This document shows, in pieces, positions 1 through 7,184 of a DNA stretch of 25,210 bases. A program made the position numbers and the translations under genes. Location of the stretch: assembly GCA_964416315.1 (NCBI GenBank), contig CAYQDR010000069.1, positions 1 to 25,210 of the forward strand. The letters run 5' to 3'. Below the pieces are notes generated by a model, which was not told the DNA's origin, made no database searches, and was given only the letters and a program-made list of their open reading frames with translations. The stretch is from CAYQDR01 sp964416315 (GTDB taxonomy: Bacteria > Methylomirabilota > Methylomirabilia > Rokubacteriales > DASRDR01). Position 1 is the stretch's first letter; every line of letters begins with the position of its first letter.

Positions 1-103
1 TCACGCGGGGACGGCGTAGCCCCCCTCCCGCAGGACGGCGCGGGCGGCCGAGCGGGCCGCCCGCGCCGTCCTGCGGGAGGGGGGCTACGCCGTCCCCGCC
101 TGA
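1..103. repeat. Long near-perfect inverted repeat (fold-back) at window edge
   Basis: Positions 7-49 and 55-97 are exact reverse complements (43 nt) around a 5-nt centre (50-54). The match extends outward to 1-6 and 98-103 with a single mismatch, giving 49-nt arms. Both arms read outward as the same short C-terminal peptide ending in GYAVPA and a TGA stop; the one mismatch (GCG versus GCC) is synonymous for Ala. A fold-back at an assembly edge is often an artefact of palindromic joining. A genuine cruciform or terminator-sized hairpin is the alternative. Confidence 0.9.
55..103 (+). CDS. C-terminal fragment of an unidentified upstream gene
   Basis: One frame ends at TGA 101-103 and reads ...RAVLREGGYAVPA. 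It is cut by an in-frame TAG at 17-19 inside the left palindrome arm, so only the part from about 55 can be trusted as the true 3' end of the upstream gene. The position, just upstream of envelope genes, suggests another lipid A or LPS gene, but the fragment is too short to assign a family. Confidence 0.3.
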
Positions 104-179
104 CGCGCCGGTCGCGAGGCCCCCTGCGGCCGGGCGGGGGGCGCCCGCGCTCACCCGCGCCGAGCGTGCGCGGCTCGCG

Positions 180-830
180 TTGCTCGCGGGGCTCGGCCGC
201 GGCGCGGTGCGGGTGCTCGGGGCGACCCTCCGGTTCGTCGAGGTCCGCCGCGAGGTAGTCGAGCGGCTCTGGGCGGCGGGCGGTCCGGTGATCTACGCCT
301 TCTGGCACGGGCGCATGCTGATGCTCCCCTATTTCTACGGCCACGTGCGGACGTTCCACGTCCTCGCCAGCCGCTCGCGCGACGGCGAGCTCCTGAGTCG
401 GTTCGTCCAGGGGTTCGGGGCGCGGGTGATCCGCGGCTCCTCCTCGCGTGGATCCGCGGCGGCCCTCCGCGCGCTGACGCGGCTCCTCCGCGCGGAGCGG
501 GCGGAGGTCGTGGTGGTCCCCGACGGTCCGCGCGGGCCCCGCTACGTGGCCCACGCCGGACCCGTCCTGCTCGCCAAGCTCGCGGGGGCGCCGGTCGTGC
601 CGATGGGCTTCGGCGCGTCGCGGCGGACCGTGCTCCGATCGTGGGACGAGTTCGTCATTCCGCACCCGTTCGCGCGTGCGGCGGTGGTGTTCGGTGACCC
701 GCTCGTGGTGTCGCCCGACGCGGATCGCGCCGCGCTCGAGGCGCACCGCCTGGCGCTGGAGGCGACGCTCACGCGGCTGACCCGGGAGGCCGATCGCGTC
801 GCGGGAGTGGCGGGTGTACCGGCTCTATAG
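180..830 (+). CDS. Lysophospholipid acyltransferase family protein (DUF374)
   Basis: The 216-residue protein matches the DUF374 branch of the LPLAT acyltransferases. This small membrane-associated family is often found beside waaA and lpxK and is thought to acylate lipid A or phospholipid precursors. Visible motifs are FWHGRM (residues 41-46), the likely HxxxxD-type catalytic region, SRSRDGEL (65-72), the glycine/serine-rich RGSSSRGS (84-91), and DGPRGP (114-119), followed by a hydrophobic segment with the PVVPMGF turn. The length is normal for the family. TTG 180 is the first plausible start; the frame stays open upstream but offers no ATG or GTG, so the true start is uncertain. The 3' end overlaps waaA by 17 nt, implying co-transcription. 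The substrate cannot be read from the sequence. Confidence 0.85.
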   Translation: MLAGLGRGAVRVLGATLRFVEVRREVVERLWAAGGPVIYAFWHGRMLMLPYFYGHVRTFHVLASRSRDGELLSRFVQGFGARVIRGSSSRGSAAALRALTRLLRAERAEVVVVPDGPRGPRYVAHAGPVLLAKLAGAPVVPMGFGASRRTVLRSWDEFVIPHPFARAAVVFGDPLVVSPDADRAALEAHRLALEATLTRLTREADRVAGVAGVPAL

Positions 831-2079
831 CGCGACGATCGCGCTCCTCGCGCTCCTCTACCTGCCGGTGTTCCTGCTCCGCAAAGTCTGGCGCGCCGGC
901 TACCCCCTGGCGCTCCGGGATCGGCTCGGCTTCGTCCCGGTCGCGCCCGGGCCGGAGCGGTTCTGGGTGCACGCGGTCTCCGTCGGCGAGGTGATGGCGG
1001 CCGTCCCGCTCGTCCATGCCCTCCGCCAGCGCTGGCCCGCGGTGGAGGTCGTCGTCTCCACGGTCACGGGGACGGGAGCGCAGGTGGCCCGCGCCCGTCT
1101 GCCCGAGGCGGCGGTGGCGTTCACGTTCCCGGTGGACCTCGCGGGGGCGACGCGGCGGGCCGTCCGCCGGGTACGCCCGCGGTGCTTCATCGCGCTCGAC
1201 ACCGAGCTGTGGCCGAACCTCCTGCGGGCGCTCGCCCAGGCGGGGATCCCGGCGGTCCTCGTCAACGGGCGGATCTCCGACCGCTCGTTCGGCCGCTACC
1301 GTCGCGTCCGGGGCCTGTTCCGAAGGGTTCTGGAGAACGTCGCCCTCTTCGCGATGCAGTCGGAGGAGGATGCGCGGCGCATCATTGCCCTGGGGGCGCG
1401 GCCGGAGCGCGTCGTCGTGACCGGCAACCTGAAGATGGAGGCTCCCGAGGGTCAGGAGGGGGCCGACCGGCTCTGGCGGCGACTCCTCCACCTCGGGGAG
1501 GCGCGCGTCTGGATCGCGGGCAGCACCCACCGCGGCGAGGAGGGGCCGATCCTCGACGCGTTCGTCACGCTGCGCGACGGGCGGGAGCCGCTCTGCCTGA
1601 TCCTCGCCCCGCGGCACCCCGAGCGCGTGGACGAGGTCGCGGGCCTCGCGCGCGCCCGGGGACTCCGGGCGGTGCGCCGGAGCCAGATCGGGTCCGGCTC
1701 GGCAGGCGACCTCATCCTGCTCGACACGGTCGGCGAGCTGGCGACGCTCTACGCCGTGGCGGACGTCATCTTTGTCGGCGGCAGTCTGGTGCCGGCGGGG
1801 GGGCACAACGTCATCGAGCCCGCGCTGCACGCCAAGCCGATCGTGTTCGGCCCGCACATGGCAAACTTCCGCGAGGCGGCGGCGCTCCTCACCCGCGCCG
1901 GCGGCGCGGTCCAGCTGCGCGACGTCGCGGACCTCGCCCCGACCCTCCGCCGCCTTCTCGGAGACGCCGCGGCCCGGCGCGCCCTCGGGGGCGCCGCCTG
2001 GACCGCCGTGCGCGCGCATCAGGGCGCGTGTCGGCGGACGGTCGAGGCGGTCGAGGCGCTGCTCGACCGGCGGGTATAA
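814..2079 (+). CDS. waaA: 3-deoxy-D-manno-octulosonic acid (Kdo) transferase
   Basis: WaaA (KdtA), a GT30 enzyme, transfers Kdo from CMP-Kdo to the lipid A precursor at the inner membrane. The 421-residue protein has the expected layout: an N-terminal hydrophobic anchor (about residues 4-22), then VSVGEV with the presumed catalytic Glu59. ALDTELWPN and NGRISDRS follow in the N-terminal Rossmann half. The C-terminal half has GSTHRGEE, LAPRHPER and GGSLVPAGGHNVIEPA, the donor-binding region. The GTG start at 814 gives the anchor directly and overlaps the acyltransferase by 17 nt. lpxK follows after 7 nt, and kdsB, which makes CMP-Kdo, lies 9 kb downstream. Whether it adds one or several Kdo residues cannot be told. 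Confidence 0.96.
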   Translation: MYRLYSATIALLALLYLPVFLLRKVWRAGYPLALRDRLGFVPVAPGPERFWVHAVSVGEVMAAVPLVHALRQRWPAVEVVVSTVTGTGAQVARARLPEAAVAFTFPVDLAGATRRAVRRVRPRCFIALDTELWPNLLRALAQAGIPAVLVNGRISDRSFGRYRRVRGLFRRVLENVALFAMQSEEDARRIIALGARPERVVVTGNLKMEAPEGQEGADRLWRRLLHLGEARVWIAGSTHRGEEGPILDAFVTLRDGREPLCLILAPRHPERVDEVAGLARARGLRAVRRSQIGSGSAGDLILLDTVGELATLYAVADVIFVGGSLVPAGGHNVIEPALHAKPIVFGPHMANFREAAALLTRAGGAVQLRDVADLAPTLRRLLGDAAARRALGGAAWTAVRAHQGACRRTVEAVEALLDRRV

Positions 2080-2086
2080 TGGCCGC

Positions 2087-3199
2087 GTGTTCACCGCGAT
2101 CCAGCGCGCCCGCGTCGTGCGCGCCTGGCGGGAAGGCCTCCCCGCAGCCTGGGACGCGGTGCTGCTCCCCGCGGCGGTCGCGTACGGCGCCGGGCTCGCC
2201 CTGCGCCGGCTCGGCTACGCCTCCGGGATCTTCCGCCGCCGGAGCCTTCCGTGCCGCGTCGTCGGCGTCGGCAACCTCACGGTGGGCGGCACGGGGAAGA
2301 CGCCGCTCGTCGAGCTCCTGGCGCGCGCCCTTGCGGCACGCAAGCAGCGCGTCGTCGTCCTCAGCCGCGGGTACGGCCGGCGCGCCGGCGGCGCGGTCGC
2401 GGCGGTCACCGACGGCGGGCGCTGGCTCCTGACAGCCCGGGAGGCGGGGGACGAGCCCGCGCTGCTGGCACGCCGCCTGGCGGACGTCCCGGGCAGCGTG
2501 CCGGTGGTCGTCGGCCGCGACCGGTTCCGTGCGGGGCTCTGGGCCGTGGAGCGCTTCCGGCCGGACGTCCTCCTCCTGGACGACGGCTTCCAGCATTGGC
2601 GCCTCCGCAAGGACGTCGAGGTCGTCTGTCTCGACGCGCGCGCGCCCTGGGGGTCCGGCGGCCTCCTGCCGCGGGGAAGCCTGCGCGAGCCGGCGGCGGC
2701 GCTGGGGCGGGCGGACCTTCTGGTCCTGACCCACGGCGACGCGGCGGGGGATCTCGAGCGGCTCCGGGCGGAGCTCCGGGTCTGGGCTCCGACGGCCCCG
2801 ATCGCGGTCGGGGCGTACGAGCCGGATGGGGTCATGGAGCTCGGCTCGGGCGCCGTGTACCCCCTGGAGGCGCTCCGGGGGACCTCGGTGCTCGCCTTCG
2901 CGGGGATCGCCGTGCCGGAGAACTTCGCCGGCACGCTCCGCGGGCTCGGGATCGGGCCGCGCGATCTCGTGGCCTTTCCGGACCACCATCCCTACGGCGC
3001 GGGGGATCTGGCCGGGCTCGAGGCCCGGGCGCGGGAGGTCGGCGCGACGGCGCTGGTCACGACCGAGAAGGACGCCGTCCGCCTGCCGCTGACCGGGACC
3101 CTGCCGGTGTGGGCGCTTCGGATCCGGCTCCGACTCGACGACGCGGGCGGCGCGTGGTGGGCGGCCCTGGAGGCCCGGCTCGCCACGCCCCGCCCGTGA
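2087..3199 (+). CDS. lpxK: Tetraacyldisaccharide 4'-kinase
   Basis: LpxK phosphorylates the 4' position of the lipid A disaccharide using ATP at the inner membrane. The start chosen is GTG 2087, 7 nt after waaA, giving 370 residues with the usual N-terminal amphipathic region. The Walker A is GGTGKT (residues 67-72) within VGNLTVGGTGKTP. It is followed by LSRGYGRR (92-99), DEPALLARR, VVVGRDR, LLLDDGFQH (162-170, the acidic Walker-B-like motif) and LLPRGSLREP. Near the C-terminus are AFAGIAVPENF, FPDHHPY and TTEKDAVR, all typical of the family. The reading frame is open far upstream, but that extension overlaps waaA and is not credible. Assignment is secure. Confidence 0.96.
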   Translation: MFTAIQRARVVRAWREGLPAAWDAVLLPAAVAYGAGLALRRLGYASGIFRRRSLPCRVVGVGNLTVGGTGKTPLVELLARALAARKQRVVVLSRGYGRRAGGAVAAVTDGGRWLLTAREAGDEPALLARRLADVPGSVPVVVGRDRFRAGLWAVERFRPDVLLLDDGFQHWRLRKDVEVVCLDARAPWGSGGLLPRGSLREPAAALGRADLLVLTHGDAAGDLERLRAELRVWAPTAPIAVGAYEPDGVMELGSGAVYPLEALRGTSVLAFAGIAVPENFAGTLRGLGIGPRDLVAFPDHHPYGAGDLAGLEARAREVGATALVTTEKDAVRLPLTGTLPVWALRIRLRLDDAGGAWWAALEARLATPRP

Positions 3200-3214
3200 G
3201 GGAGGAATGATGAG

Positions 3215-4255
3215 GTGATCGCCGCGACCGAACTGCGCCGCGTGCTGCTGCGGTGTCCGAACTGGCTGGGCGACACCGTCATGGCGGTGCCGGTCGCCCG
3301 CGCGCTGCGCGCCGCGCTACCGGCCGCGGAGCTCTGGTGCCTCGGGCGGTGGGTCCCGGCGATCCTCGAGGCGGAGCCGGGAGTGGACCGGCTGCTCCGC
3401 TACCCGTCCGACTGGCGCGGGCGGTGGGCCCTCGCGCGGGAGCTCCGGCACGCCGCGCTGGATCTGGCGGTGCTCCTGCCGAACTCTTTCGAATCCGCGC
3501 TCCACGCGCGACTGGCGGGCGCCCGCTGGCGGCTCGGGTACGCCGGCGACGGTCGGACCTGGCTCCTCTCGCACGCGCTCCTCCCCTCGGCCGGGCCGGT
3601 CCACCAGGTCGAGGCATACCTCGCGCTCCTGGCTCCGTTGGGCCTCGAGCCGCCCGCGACGGCGCCGAGCCTGCGCGTCCTCGCCGAGCGCCGCGCGGAG
3701 GCGCGGGGGCTCCTGGCGGAGGTGGGCGTGGAGCCCGGCGACCGCGTCGTGGGGATCCAGCTCGGGGCGGCGCTCGGGCCTTCGAAGCTGTGGCCCGCGG
3801 CTCGGCTGGCGGCGCTCGCGGCAGCGCTGGAAGCTCGCGGGACGGCCGTCGTCTTCCTCGGGGACGCGGGCGCGGCGCCGATCCTCGCCGCAGTCGAGGC
3901 CGGTCTCCCGGCGCCCGCGCGGAGCCTGATCGGGCGTGACCATCCGGCGATGCTCCCGGCGCTCCTCGCGGAGCTCGCCGTCCTCGTGTCCCCGGACAGC
4001 GGGCCGGCCCACGTCGCCGCGGCGGTCGGGGTGCCGGTCGTGGCGCTCTTCGGCCCGACGGACCCGCGTCTCAGCGCCCCGATCGGGAACCGGCACGCGG
4101 TCATCCGGCGGCCGCCCCCCTGCGCGCCGTGCTTCCTGGGTCGCTGCCCGATCGATCACCGCTGCATGACCGCCATCACGGTGGAGGAGGTGGCGGCGGC
4201 GGTGGTGGCACGGCTCGAGGCGTCCCTGGAGGAGGCCCGGGTGCCGGCGGGCTGA
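3215..4255 (+). CDS. waaF: ADP-heptose:LPS heptosyltransferase II-type (GT9)
   Basis: This 346-residue GT9 enzyme adds L-glycero-D-manno-heptose from ADP-heptose to the LPS inner core. Supporting motifs are RCPNWLGDTVMAVP near the N-terminus, LLPNSFESAL, the donor-side GAALGPSKLWP, SPDSGPAHVAAAVGVPVVALFGPTD (a bipartite GT9 signature), and the C-terminal CAPCFLGRCPIDHRCM cysteine cluster typical of the WaaF branch. GTG 3215 is preceded by GGAGG at 3201-3205, 9 nt away. An ATG-ATG-AGG-TGA string overlaps the leader in another frame and is ignored. The gene follows lpxK by 15 nt and its TGA shares one base with the ATG of the next gene. The heptosyltransferase II label rests on these motifs; the acceptor sugar is inferred. 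Confidence 0.9.
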   Translation: MIAATELRRVLLRCPNWLGDTVMAVPVARALRAALPAAELWCLGRWVPAILEAEPGVDRLLRYPSDWRGRWALARELRHAALDLAVLLPNSFESALHARLAGARWRLGYAGDGRTWLLSHALLPSAGPVHQVEAYLALLAPLGLEPPATAPSLRVLAERRAEARGLLAEVGVEPGDRVVGIQLGAALGPSKLWPAARLAALAAALEARGTAVVFLGDAGAAPILAAVEAGLPAPARSLIGRDHPAMLPALLAELAVLVSPDSGPAHVAAAVGVPVVALFGPTDPRLSAPIGNRHAVIRRPPPCAPCFLGRCPIDHRCMTAITVEEVAAAVVARLEASLEEARVPAG

Positions 4256-5370
4256 TGCGGCCGCTTCGCATCCTTCACGTCGTCTCCAACCGCTGGTGGA
4301 CGGGGAGCGCGGAGCCGGCGCTCGGCCTCGCCCGGGCCTTGCGGGCGCGGGGCCACGAGGTCGCCTTCGGGTGCATCCGGGGGGACGCGCTGGAGGCGAA
4401 GGCGCGCGCGCTCGGGCTTCCCCCGGTGGAGGGACCGACGCTCGAGCCGACGGCCCGACCGTGGGCTCTCCTCCGGGACGTGCGGGCGCTTCGCCGCGCC
4501 GTCCGGGACCGCGGCGTGGAGCTCGTGCACGCGCACCTGAGCCACGACCACTGGCTGGCCGCCCTGGCGCTCCGCGGCACGCGGATCCGCCTCGTGCGCA
4601 CGGTGCACCACCGTCGGGGCCTCCACCGCGGCCCGGCGGCGGCGTGGCTCTTCCGGCGGACGGACGCCGTCATCGCCGTGAGCCGCGGCATCGCCGACGC
4701 GGCCGAGGCGGCCGGGATCGACGCGGCGCGCGTGAACGCGGTGCCCGGCGCGGTGGACGTCGAGCGGTTCTCCCCCACGGCCGGGGGTGGCGCCATCCGG
4801 ACGGAGCTCGGGCTCGACGGGTCGTCTGTCGTGGGCTGCGTCGCGCGCCTGGTCCCGGGCCGCGGCCACGACGTCCTGCTGGAAGCGACACAGCGCCTCC
4901 GCGACCGGGTGCCGCGCCTCTGCCTGCTCCTGGTGGGGCGCGGCGAGGGGCGAGCGGCCGTCGAGGGTCGCGTGCGCGAACTGGGCCTCGGAGACGTCGT
5001 GGTCTTCGCGGGATACCGCGGCGACGACCTGCCGGGGGTCCTGGCCGCGATGGACGTGGCCGTCCTCCTCGGCGTCGGCTCGGAGGAGTCCTGCCGCGCG
5101 GTCCTGGAGGCGATGGCCGTCGCTCGGCCAGTGGTCGCCGCGCGGGTCGGCGCGCTGCCGGAAACCGTCGTGGACGGCGAGACGGGGTGGCTGGTGGAGG
5201 CGGCTCCCGAGGCGGTCGCCGAGCGCCTCGCCCGCGTGCTCACGGATCTGGCGCGCGCGCGCGCGATGGGGGCGGCGGGGCGCCGGAGGGTCGAGACGCT
5301 GTTCACGCCGGAGCGGCGGGCCGCGGCCGTGGAGGCGGTGTACGGTCGCGTGCTCGGAGTCGGGGGGTGA
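4255..5370 (+). CDS. Glycosyltransferase family 4 (GT-B)
   Basis: The 371-residue GT-B protein has an N-terminal acceptor domain beginning with ILHVVSNRWWTGSAEPALGL and VHAHLSHDHWLA. Its C-terminal donor domain begins near VVGCVARLVPGRGHD and ends with the E-x7-E retaining motif (Glu277 and Glu285 in SEESCRAVLEAM), then RPVVAARVGALPE and DGETGWLV. ATG 4255 shares one base with the waaF stop, so translation is probably coupled. Context suggests a core-oligosaccharide or O-unit sugar transferase acting on the cytoplasmic face. Donor and acceptor cannot be determined from sequence. The second W in NRWWTGS is slightly unusual for the first glycine-rich loop. Confidence 0.88.
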   Translation: MRPLRILHVVSNRWWTGSAEPALGLARALRARGHEVAFGCIRGDALEAKARALGLPPVEGPTLEPTARPWALLRDVRALRRAVRDRGVELVHAHLSHDHWLAALALRGTRIRLVRTVHHRRGLHRGPAAAWLFRRTDAVIAVSRGIADAAEAAGIDAARVNAVPGAVDVERFSPTAGGGAIRTELGLDGSSVVGCVARLVPGRGHDVLLEATQRLRDRVPRLCLLLVGRGEGRAAVEGRVRELGLGDVVVFAGYRGDDLPGVLAAMDVAVLLGVGSEESCRAVLEAMAVARPVVAARVGALPETVVDGETGWLVEAAPEAVAERLARVLTDLARARAMGAAGRRRVETLFTPERRAAAVEAVYGRVLGVGG

Positions 5371-5391
5371 GCGCGGGGGCGTGCCCGGGCG

Positions 5392-5420
5392 TTGGGGCCG
5401 GGAGGGTCGCGTGCTACAAT
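5392..5420 (+). promoter_or_regulatory. Candidate sigma-70-type promoter for the PIG-V/receiver pair
   Basis: TTGGGG (5392-5397) and TACAAT (5415-5420) are separated by exactly 17 nt in the 94-nt gap after the GT4 gene. The -10 matches consensus at 5 of 6 bases, the -35 at 3 of 6. Transcription would begin near 5427, about 38 nt before the ATG at 5465. GC-rich inverted repeats lie just downstream. Confidence 0.5.
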
Positions 5421-5464
5421 CGGCCGGTCCGGGTTCCGGCCCGGTCCCGCAGCTCCTGGCCGCT

Positions 5465-6682
5465 ATGGCGGCAAATCGCGATTCCCTCGGCGCGGCGCGG
5501 GTGTCACGGGTGGTAGCAGGCCTGCTGGGGGCGCGCGCCTGGGCGACGGCGACGGCCGAGCGCCGGGCGTTCGCGCGTTCGCTCGGCTACCTGGTCCTCA
5601 CGCGACTGACGCTGTTCATCGTCGCAGCCAGCGCGATCCGGATCGTGCCCGCCGGGATCCAGCCGCCGACCGAGGTGTACCTGGGGAAGAACATCTCCGT
5701 GGCGACGTGGGTCCGGTGGGACGCCTGGTGGTACCTGAACGTGGTCGAGCGGGGCTACTGGTTCGATCCACAGGGGAAATCGAACGTGGCGTTCTTCCCG
5801 CTGTTGCCGATGGCGATCAAGGGTCTCACGGCGGTGATCGGCAACATGGTGGTCGCCGGGCTCCTCGTCGCCAACCTGGCGGCGCTCGGCGCCGTGATCG
5901 CCTTCTGGATGTGGGTCCGCGCCGAGGCGGGCGCGACGGCGGCGGAGCGGGCGGTCCTGTGGCTTCTCGTGTTCCCCTTCTCCTTCTTCTTCCACACGGT
6001 CTACGCGGAGTCGCTCTTCTTCCTCCTGATCACGCTCGCCTTCCTGGCGGCGCGGCGCGAGCGGTGGCTGCTCGCCGGACTCTGGGGCGGCCTCGCCGCG
6101 GCCACCCGCCCGATGGGGATCCTGTTGCTCCCCGCGTTCGGGTGGGAGGTCGCGCGGCGGTGGCGCGCCGGGCAGGCGCCGCGGCTCGGCGACGTCCTCG
6201 GTGTCCTGCTGATTCCGGCGGGGCTCGGCGCGTACGTCGCCTACCTCGCCGTCACCTTCGGCCGCCCGCTCGCGTTCTGGGAGGCCCACGCCGTCGGCTG
6301 GAGCGTGCGCCTGCAGTGGGACCTCGCGGGGTACTGGCGGGAGACCTACTGGATCCTGACGCACGGCCCGCGGATCCAGGCCTACACGCAGCTCCTCGAC
6401 TCGTTGCGGATCATCCTGCCGCTCACGTTCATTGGGCTCACGGTTGCCGTCTTCCGCCGGCTCGGCGCGGTGCCCGGAATCTACACCGCGCTGGCCGTGG
6501 CGGTCGGCATCCTGTTCGCGCCGGAGAGCGTCGGCCGCGAGCTCCTGGCCGCGATGCCGGCGTTCGCGGTCGCCGGGATGCTCGACCGGGGTGGGAGCGT
6601 GGGGGAGGGGATCCGGATTCTCTCCGCGGGCCTGCTCGCGATCTTCCTCTTCGCCTTCGTCACCGGGCACTTCGTGAGCTAG
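5465..6682 (+). CDS. PIG-V-like mannosyltransferase family membrane protein
   Basis: This 405-residue polytopic protein has about eight to ten hydrophobic segments, including residues 41-62, 126-150, 164-195, 202-226, 244-265, 315-331, 338-352 and 385-400. It resembles the PIG-V/Mannosyl_trans2 (GT-C) family. Key motifs are VRWDAWWYLNVVERGYW (83-99), with Asp86 as the likely catalytic acid in the first external loop, AFFPLLP (109-115), YAESLF (180-185) and ATRPMG (213-218). GT-C enzymes use polyprenyl-phosphate sugars on the periplasmic side of the inner membrane, so this protein probably modifies a lipid-linked glycan or LPS outside the cytoplasm (inference). ATG 5465 starts 94 nt after the GT4 gene behind a likely promoter; the receiver gene follows after 3 nt. 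Sugar and acceptor are unknown. Confidence 0.8.
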   Translation: MAANRDSLGAARVSRVVAGLLGARAWATATAERRAFARSLGYLVLTRLTLFIVAASAIRIVPAGIQPPTEVYLGKNISVATWVRWDAWWYLNVVERGYWFDPQGKSNVAFFPLLPMAIKGLTAVIGNMVVAGLLVANLAALGAVIAFWMWVRAEAGATAAERAVLWLLVFPFSFFFHTVYAESLFFLLITLAFLAARRERWLLAGLWGGLAAATRPMGILLLPAFGWEVARRWRAGQAPRLGDVLGVLLIPAGLGAYVAYLAVTFGRPLAFWEAHAVGWSVRLQWDLAGYWRETYWILTHGPRIQAYTQLLDSLRIILPLTFIGLTVAVFRRLGAVPGIYTALAVAVGILFAPESVGRELLAAMPAFAVAGMLDRGGSVGEGIRILSAGLLAIFLFAFVTGHFVS

Positions 6683-6685
6683 ACC

Positions 6686-7051
6686 GTGAAGCGGATCCTC
6701 GTCGTGGACGACGATGAGCGCCTCTGCGAGGTCATGCGCGAGCTGCTCGTGCAGGAGGGGTACGACGTCGCGGTCGCCCACGACGGCAACGCGGCGCTCG
6801 AGCGGCTGCGGAGCGACGGGATCGACCTCCTGCTCGTGGACATCAACATGCCCGGCCTGGGCGGGGCCAGCCTCGTCCAGGTGTTGCGGACCGAGGCCGA
6901 GTGGCATCGGTTCGCGCACCTGCCCGTGATCGTGATGTCGGCGCTCTGGGACGTGGTCACGTTCAACCTGGACATCCAGGCCGGGTTCCCGAAGCCGGTG
7001 CATCACGAGGACCTGCTAGCGAAGATTCGCGAGCTCATCGGGCCCGCGTGA
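6686..7051 (+). CDS. Stand-alone response regulator receiver domain (CheY-like)
   Basis: The 121-residue protein is a single receiver domain with no output domain. Phosphorylation residues are complete: acidic pocket Asp8-Asp9-Asp10 in VVDDDE, phosphoacceptor Asp52 in VDINMPG, switch Ser85 in VIVMSAL, and Lys103 in FPKP. GTG 6686 lies 3 nt after the membrane mannosyltransferase, so the two are almost certainly one transcript. Known single-domain receivers act by protein contact, as in motility, phosphorelays or allosteric control of an enzyme. No histidine kinase is in the window. A link to envelope glycan synthesis is suggested only by position. An approximate 10-bp hairpin follows at 7072-7092. 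Confidence 0.93.
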   Translation: MKRILVVDDDERLCEVMRELLVQEGYDVAVAHDGNAALERLRSDGIDLLLVDINMPGLGGASLVQVLRTEAEWHRFAHLPVIVMSALWDVVTFNLDIQAGFPKPVHHEDLLAKIRELIGPA

Positions 7052-7071
7052 GCACCGGGCGGATCTCGGGC

Positions 7072-7092
7072 CCGCCATCGGTCCGATGGTGG
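7072..7092. terminator. Palindrome after the receiver gene
   Basis: CCATCGG (7075-7081) and CCGATGG (7083-7089) are perfect arms around a single T. A G-T pair and two C-G pairs extend the arms to 7072-7092. It sits 20 nt after the receiver stop. No T-run follows directly, so it may be a weak terminator or, given its symmetry, a protein-binding site. Confidence 0.4.
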
Positions 7093-7115
7093 CCGCGCGA
7101 GCGGAAGTCGCGGCA

Positions 7116-7151
7116 AAAAGCGCTTTTGACGCCTCGCACGATCCGTATAAT
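7116..7151 (+). promoter_or_regulatory. Candidate promoter with overlapping 12-bp palindrome, upstream of hldE kinase
   Basis: A perfect TATAAT lies at 7146-7151. Upstream is TTGACG at 7126-7131, but the spacer is only 14 nt; TTTTGA at 7124-7129 would give 16. A perfect AAAAGCGCTTTT palindrome (7116-7127) overlaps the -35 region and stands out as AT-rich in this genome, so it could be an operator. Predicted start is near 7158, giving a 5' leader of about 27 nt before GTG 7185. Confidence 0.6.
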
Positions 7152-7184
7152 GACTCCGATGACTTCGGGGGGCGGAGCCTGACC

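Noticed and set aside
2075..2080. TATAAT at the waaA stop as a promoter for lpxK
   Set aside because: No -35-like sequence lies 15-19 nt upstream, and only 7 nt separate waaA from lpxK, which favours co-transcription.
3207..3218. ATG-ATG-AGG-TGA mini-frame before the waaF-type gene
   Set aside because: It is a two-base accident around a good Shine-Dalgarno site and has no counterpart among the border inserts.
7150..7182. Ten-codon leader peptide before rfaE1
   Set aside because: Its first ATG lies within the -10 element, so it would not be transcribed; the shorter version from 7159 has no ribosome-binding site.
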